DNA of 64,000 bases from assembly GCA_047967505.1 (NCBI GenBank), contig CM106540.1. One strand, written 5' to 3'. The notes under the pieces were generated by a model, which ran no database searches, was not told the origin of the DNA, and saw nothing but the letters and a program-made list of their open reading frames with translations. Below, piece after piece: positions 58,871-64,000 of the stretch (position 1 is its first letter; every line of letters starts with the position of its first letter). A program made the translations under genes and the position numbers. The stretch is from Dipteris shenzhenensis (lineage: Eukaryota; Polypodiophyta; Polypodiopsida; Gleicheniales).

Positions 58871-59084
58871 AATTCTTTATTATAACCATCTTAACTTTGA
58901 TATTGTGTATATTTGCTTACTGTGTTGGTATAGTTTTTCATAATGCATATACAAGTAGCTTCGCCTTGGTTGTTTTGTTAATAGAAGTTGCATTGTGGTT
59001 GTAATATTTCCTACTACAGTTATGATTTTCCTATTATACATTTCATTGTGTCCTTGGTTCTTTTGTTAATAGAACATTGCAAGA
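58871..59084. other. AT-rich spacer with a short direct repeat
   Basis: CCTTGGTT-TTTTGTTAATAGAA occurs at about 58965 and 59051, the second ending just before the ATG of the broken unknown reading. Confidence 0.6.
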
Positions 59085-59924
59085 ATGGCTAGCAAGGGAA
59101 AGAGAAAGGTTCGAGAGGTGTCAGTTTATGATGGAGTTAGTTTTGGAAGAGGATGGTTTTTGGATATATACAATAACGAACTCCAAAAACTCCATAAAGT
59201 GCATTGTTTTGTGAGCATCCAAGGAAAAACTTTTGAAGATGTTGGGCAAGGTTACCTGTTGCTGCATTAGGCATACCTGTTTGCATCCCTAGGGCTGCTC
59301 CAACATTTGCATACATCATGTTCTGTCCCATGGGCTGTAAACTAGGCTGAAACCCAACTGTTTGGCTGGCAGGCATACCCGAAAATTGGGCTTGTGGGCT
59401 GACCATAGCCTGAAACACTCGAGAAAGACAACGTTCCTTGTCTCAAAATTCATACATTGGGAGGCAATGTGTATCAATTGGATCCTGCTTGTTTTGATCA
59501 TGCGAGGATGAATGCTACTGGGGAGGACACGATGATATCTAGGGGTTGGATTAATGAGCCAGAAAATTATACCAACCAACAGATATTAGAAAGCTTTGAT
59601 TTGGTAACAAAAGGGATTAAAAAAGAGTAGAAAAGTTTCGAAAAGAACCAAGAAAAGTGATGTTGAGGGATCAAGCTCTCAAGTATCTCAGAACACATTG
59701 AAAGAGAAGGCTAGAGAGACCGGTGAGGAGGAAACAACAGGTGAGAAGGAAATAAGGTTAGATGGAAAAACAAGCATTGGGGATAAACTGGAGGCTAAAG
59801 ACAAAGAGACAACTTTAGGAGGAAAACAGGGAGGTACGGGAATAGTCACTGATGGAACTGGAAGTGGAGGTGATGCAAGGGGGAGTGGTGAGACACATAT
59901 AACAGGACATGGTGAGAAATTATC
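59085..59924 (+). pseudogene. Broken unknown gene, interrupted twice
   Basis: Left part from ATG 59085: MASKGKRKVREVSVYDG, FGRGWFLDIYNNEL, HCFVSIQGKTFEDVG. After an inserted segment (see 59256-59409) a plus-strand frame resumes with KDNVPCLKIHTLGGNVYQLD, GEDTMISRGWINEPENYTNQ, ESFDLVTKGIKK. Following a frame change near 59625 it becomes a basic then Gly/Glu/Lys-rich tail (KRTKKSDVEGSSS, EKARETGEEETTGEKE). The poly(T) start of LINE C at 59925 cuts it off. The parts read like one protein: basic N-terminus, globular middle, charged low-complexity C-terminus. The family is unknown; a transposon accessory protein is possible. Confidence 0.4.
59256..59409 (-). other. Captured coding exon with splice sites, opposite strand
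   Basis: On the minus strand a pyrimidine-rich stretch ends TTTCAG at the right edge. The 154 bp that follow are open: AMVSPQAQFSGMPASQTV, FQPSLQPMGQNMMYANVG, MQTGMPNAAT. They end CAG followed by GTAAC, a consensus donor. The composition (Met, Gln, Pro, Gly, Asn) matches prion-like tails of plant RNA-binding or endocytic adaptor proteins, but I cannot identify the gene. Confidence 0.5.
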
Positions 59925-60471
59925 TTTTTTTTTTTTTTCCGAAAAAACAGTGCTGATTATATTACTTCGAAAACAAGATACATGAGGTCAGCTTTGCAAC
60001 TGACGGGACTGCGTTCACAAATCGGACGCAGCCCAAAAAGGAAACAAAAAGTACAGCTCTCTCTCATGGAGGGATCAGGCGAGTGTGAATGAACAGCCAG
60101 AGAGGTGGTGAATAGCGCCACTGAAGGCCCTGCGAAGTATGCTCAAAGAAGAGGCCCTGTGTGTCCCAATCACGGAGGAAACGCCTCCGCTTCTCTAGGC
60201 CAGCCCAGGAGTCACCTTGTATCTGGTCCCACTGGCCTCTGAGGGTGTGTATAATCTCACTCCAGATGTCAGTCATGACCTGATCAGTCGAAAGGGAGGT
60301 GCCACCAAGGGTCTGCGCACAGCGCGAGGTCCAGATGTGCCATCCTGTGATGCTGCTAATAATCTCCCAGACTGGCTGTCTCTCCTGAGAACCTATGTCA
60401 GCCTCTGCCAGGTGCGGCAGAATGCTCTCGAGCGGCCCCCACGTCCCCTGTGTGATAAGGAACGTGGGGTC

Positions 60472-61224
60472 CTACGGACATGCCTCGAACAAGTGATGGA
60501 AGCCAGGTGCGGTGCTGCACCAGCAGAACGCGCCCCAAGTGATCATACCTAACTCCGATGCTGCACGAGTAAGGATCCCGAAGGTCCACCTCCACACTTT
60601 CTGGGTGCGAGTGCAGCTCCACAGGTAGTGTTTTGGTGACTCCTCGTCCTCATGACAAATCTGGCAGCGTCCATCATGACCCACCTGCCGCAACCAGCTC
60701 CCCACTAGAAGACCTTTGTGGGTGAGAAGCCAAAGGAAGTAGGAGATCTTTCGCGGTCGCCAGCTCTCCCACAAGGCCTTCCAGAAGGCCTGCAAAAATA
60801 GCCTGGAGATACCCTGAGCATACCAACTGGGCCGCTGGGTGGGCGGGCGGCTCTGCATCCTCCCGAGAACTCTCCTGCCCAATGTCGTGCTGTAGGCGAA
60901 GAAAGAGGTCGGCCCCTGACCTGTCACAATCTCTGGCCATCTCCACTCTCCTGGGTCCCAATCAAGCTCTGACAAGGCCCGCCCCTCCCAGAGCCAGAGT
61001 CGCCATAACTGCAGCTGATCCTGCTCTATACTGGGATCGGTCCGCCAAACCTTCCCCACGAGGCCTACGACCCGAACCCTCTGCCATGGGAGTAGTGGGT
61101 CGATGAGCACATCCTCTCTCCTGAGTCGGCCATCCCCCGTAACCGCGAAAAGGAAACCGAATTGTTGTCCATCCGACCTGCAACCACCAGTGGGATGCCA
61201 CGGGGGGTGAACTGTCCCAGCCAA
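60472..61224 (-). pseudogene. LINE C ORF2 C-terminal zf-RVT-type domain
   Basis: 250-codon reading. Around residues 105-230 it shows FFAYSTTLGRRVLGRM, then FWKALWESWRPRKISYFLWL, LLVGSWLRQVGHDGRC, and CQICHEDEESPKHYLWSC. This is the W-x-x-PPK(V/I)-x-x-FLW ... C-x-x-C ... H-x-x-x-x-C pattern of the reverse-transcriptase-associated zinc-binding region of plant LINEs. It is out of frame with the RT upstream, and its own N-terminal part (about 60 codons) is less clear. Confidence 0.82.
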
Positions 61225-61572
61225 CGGTCATCACCAGGCATGAAGGTCTGAATCTCGAGTGGAACCAACCAACCAGCTGGAATCGCTCCGTCTATCTCCG
61301 TGCGTCTCACCTGAGCTCCACGGGCACCTCCAGCTGCGACTGCTAGAGCAGCAGTATCCAAGTGTCTGTACGTGTCCCTCCAAACTCGAAGGGACCGGGC
61401 TGGCCCCCGCATCCAGCCGTCCCACCAGATGTGTGATCTCTCCCCCAGCTAAAGGCCCTCGGCATCTCTGACCTGGTCGTTCCAGATGAGCGGCTGGCGA
61501 TCGATCTCCTCCTGACAACTAGGAGGGGACTGAATGAGGCTGAGGCGGAGCCGCCTCCAAACCATGAGAAGG

Positions 61573-62787
61573 CTACGAACGAGTGGGGAGCGGGGCTGAG
61601 TGAGCGGGGCAGAAGTGAAGATCCACCTGAGGGATGGTAGCCACTCTCCACCTCGGCGCTCCACCTCGGCGCGGGACACAAGAACTGACCCCCTGCTGAA
61701 GTAACATCTTCCACGTTTGCCCCCCGAGGGTCAAACCGCGGATAACTAACTTGCCCAGTAGGGCCTGACTCTGAAGCTCAGGATCGATGACCCCCAGGCC
61801 CCCCTCAGCCTGCGGAAGAATGACTGTCTGCCAGGCAACCCTGGCTCTGGTATCTCTGAGACCGTCCCCCCCAGACCACAGGAAGTTCCGGACCACCAAC
61901 CTCCTAAGCTGTGCCACGCTGGATCTCGAGAAACACCAACAAGAAGCCACATACCATGCCGTGGCTAGGAGAACCTGGTTGACTACAAGAGCACGACCTG
62001 CGAGAGAGAGCTTAGCAGTGCTCCAGAAAGCCAGCTTCCATCGAATGGAATCTAGCACCGGGAGAAACTGCTGAGCTGGTGTGATATCCAGGCCGACCTG
62101 AAAGCCAAGATATCTAGCTGTCTGTCCCCGCGGGATCCACCTAAAACCCAAAAACCTCCCCCACTGTGAGCACGCCCCGGGATTTGTGAGAAAACCAACT
62201 GATTTGTTCCAGTTGATTTTCGCACCTGCTATCGAACAGAAGACCTCTAGGGCCAACCTCACCCTCTCCAGCATCATCTCATCATCCTGAACATACAGTG
62301 CTGTGTCATCTGCATACTCCGAATCCAGGAGCTCCGTGTCCTCCCTGATGGGAAGGCGAACACCCCGGATCCCGGTCGACCTCGCCCGAAGGTAGTATGT
62401 CATGGCCTCGGCGAAGAAGAGAAATAGGTAAGGAGCAAGGGGGCAACCCTGACGCACTGATCTCTCCAAACGAAATCGCTCTCCCATCCTGCCGCCGATG
62501 ATGACCCTGCTGGAAGCCGTCCTGTATAACGCTAAAATACCCTGTATCCATCCTGCTGGGAACCCTAGTCGCTCCAAAGTACCGTCCAGGAAGGACCAGT
62601 CCACTTGATCGTAGGCCTTCTCAAAGTCGAGAAGTAGGATGGCTAAATGTGACCCGCTGTGCTGAGCCCACTCCGCCGCCTCTGAGAAAGTGAAGACATT
62701 ATCCAGGATACTGCGATCCTGGACAAAGCCTGTCTGAGTGTCATGAATGAGGTCAGGAAGTAGAGGCCGAACTCTGGCACTGATCAT
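61573..62787 (-). pseudogene. LINE C reverse transcriptase
   Basis: 404-codon reading with all main RT blocks: GFVQDRSILDNVFTFSEA, LAILLLDFEKAYDQVDW, SVRQGCPLAPYLFLFFAEA, then the catalytic EYADDTALYV box with both Asp present, AGAKINWNKS, and WIPRGQTARYLGFQVG. The C-terminal thumb reads LSLAGRALVVNQVLLATAWY. The true protein begins further right; the region 62788-63170 holds the earlier RT blocks in other frames (for example a G-C-x-IxLIPK-like stretch around 62850-62880). It copies the LINE RNA at the target site. Confidence 0.92.
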
Positions 62788-63168
62788 CTTGGCAAGGATT
62801 TTGTAGGCAGTGGAGAGGAGAGTGATCGGGCGCCATTGACGGATCTCCTGTCAATCTCCTCCCTTCGGGATGAGGCAAATCAATCCCGAGGAGAGGCTCT
62901 CTGGCATATATCCGCTGCTGAAAATCCTATGGAGGGCTGCTAGGAGGGGCTGATGGATCTAATCCCAGAAGGAGGTGAAGAAAGTGCGAGATAGCCCATC
63001 CTCGCCAGGGCATTTCTGCCCATCGATGGCCATCAAGGCCTCCAACATCTCGTCAGTAGTGAACGGTGCCATCAACGTCGCCTGCATGCTGGGCTGAACC
63101 AGGGCTGGTGGAATATGCCTCCACACCTCCTCGTGGAAACGTCGAGTGCGAGGGGCAAGCTGCTCCTG

Positions 63169-64000
63169 CTAGAAAAGGGTCCTGTAGAAGTCGGTAGCCA
63201 ACGCCAAGACCTCACCTGGATCAGTAACGATGTGCCCCTCCGCTGTCCTCAGACTCCGTATCTGATCACCTTGCTGCTCTCTGGCCATGCATCTTGAAGA
63301 ACTCCCTGCACATCCGGTCGCCCTTCCGAGCCCAGAATGAGAGGGAGGCGTGATAGGAAAACTTTGAACGGCGCTGGAGCGTCTCCTCAAGAAGGGCTCT
63401 GGCTCGAAGGGCCTAGATCCAAAGCTCCTCCGAGCCCGGGGCTGCCTACTGGTGGAGTCGCTGAATGGAAGCGAGGTCCCTACGAAGAGCTCTCTCTCTG
63501 CCCCACCACTCCTGTCGAACCTGAAGGGCTGCGAGCTGGCAAATCTGGCTAGACTCCTGCAAAGCCTGCGCCACCGAATCAACCAGATCCACGCACTCGC
63601 CCCAATCTCTGTCCCAAAGGCTACCGATACCACTACGCACGTCCTCCCTCAAGAAGATGGAGTCGGGGATCCGGCACGAACAAGGAGGAACTGAGCTGCC
63701 GAATCTAATGATAAGAGCACAGGCGCGTGGTCGGAAAGTGTCGTCCCTGGCACTATACCCGCCTGACCGCCTCTGCTGATGGCCCAATCACTGACATAAA
63801 ATCTATCTAGTCTTTCCAGGAGTCTGCCTCCTTCCCTGCGGAAGCCCCACGAGAAGTCTAAGCTCCCGTGCCAACGACGGAAGGATGGGTCTCTCCAACT
63901 GTCCCTACCTCCTGTCGCAAAGATAAAGGAGTCCCAAGCGGACTGCTCTGCCTGAGCCATACCTGTAAACTCTTGTCCTCTGCCCTGCTGATCCTCCAAG
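63169..64000 (-). pseudogene. LINE C endonuclease C-terminus and linker
   Basis: 63649-63999 reads FATGGRDSWRDPSFRRWHGS, RREGGRLLERLDRFYVSDW, then TTLSDHAPVLLSLDSA, where SDH is the catalytic endonuclease motif. After a frameshift the linker (63446-63787 frame) has WWGRERALRRDLASIQRLHQ. A further frame gives DPGEVLALATDFYRTLF near 63170. Linker blocks match LINE B at 27.1-28.2 kb. Confidence 0.85.

Larger units (their letters stand above)
59925..64000 (-). mobile_element. LINE C: L1-type retrotransposon, GC-rich, 5' part beyond window
   Basis: Minus-strand element ending in a 14-nt poly(A) (plus-strand T run 59925-59938). ORF2 domains run right to left: endonuclease end (63649-64000), linker, reverse transcriptase (61573-62787), and Cys/His C-terminal domain (60472-61224). 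The visible part is much richer in G+C than its surroundings, pointing to a younger, less decayed insertion or different codon use. Frameshifts separate the domains. ORF1 and the endonuclease N-terminus lie past 64000. Confidence 0.92.

Noticed and set aside
1-64000. tRNA, rRNA or small nuclear RNA genes
   Set aside because: None could be recognised by eye; TGGTATCAGAG motifs are retrotransposon primer-binding sites, not tRNA genes.

Overview
This window is plant nuclear DNA made almost entirely of transposable elements and repeats, and I found no intact host gene. Supporting signs are Ty1/copia and Ty3/gypsy retrotransposons whose primer-binding sites match plant initiator tRNA-Met, L1-type LINEs with DUF4283-like ORF1 remains, long (CT)n/(GA)n microsatellites, TTTAGGG-type telomere-like motifs, and decay dominated by CAG-to-TAG type changes. 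A large-genome land plant is likely. The DUF7869-like transposase relic hints at a non-seed plant such as a fern, lycophyte or bryophyte, but I cannot name the lineage.

Layout, left part (1-15.4 kb). A minus-strand copia element (here D) runs off the left edge with gag at 1-511, a 2.5-kb leader, and its 5' LTR at 3036-3266. A LINE reverse-transcriptase relic (4.47-4.99 kb) and a (CT)n/(GA)n fold-back (5.1-5.54 kb) follow. A second D-type element (E) keeps its LTR at 15105-15343 and leader pieces at about 7490-8305 and 14192-15104. Its leader is split by a complete plus-strand copia element (Copia1, 8306-14191, 170-bp LTRs, GATGC target duplication).

Middle (15.4-39 kb). This part holds decayed Copia3 (18432 to about 21790), a minus-strand gypsy RT/RNase H relic (21.8-22.28 kb), a repeat block with telomere-like CCCTAAA motifs, a minus-strand pseudogene (23.2-24.2 kb), a CT-rich microsatellite field, a minus-strand LINE (ORF1 plus endonuclease, about 27.1-30.4 kb), and a minus-strand transposase-like relic (34.2-36.2 kb). 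The upstream flank of that relic is duplicated and leads into a palindrome-based minisatellite (36.6-37.5 kb).

Right part (39-64 kb). Copia2 (39246-45136, minus strand) is the young sister of Copia1: its two 171-bp LTRs look identical and its polyprotein is interrupted only by two 2-nt insertions. From 46.5 to 58.8 kb lies a complex tandem array built on the same palindromic motif, with two kinds of higher-order repeat (about 1715 bp and about 1552 bp). One repeat copy carries a 247-bp terminal-inverted-repeat element with an 8-bp target duplication, and the neighbouring copy shows the empty site. At 59.1-59.9 kb a broken unknown plus-strand reading is interrupted by a short opposite-strand segment that looks like a coding exon with its splice sites. 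A GC-rich minus-strand LINE (59925-64000) continues past the right edge.

The parts do not form a pathway. They record successive insertions, nesting, local duplication and mutational decay. The least explained structures are the palindromic repeat family with its array, the small TIR element, and the captured exon.
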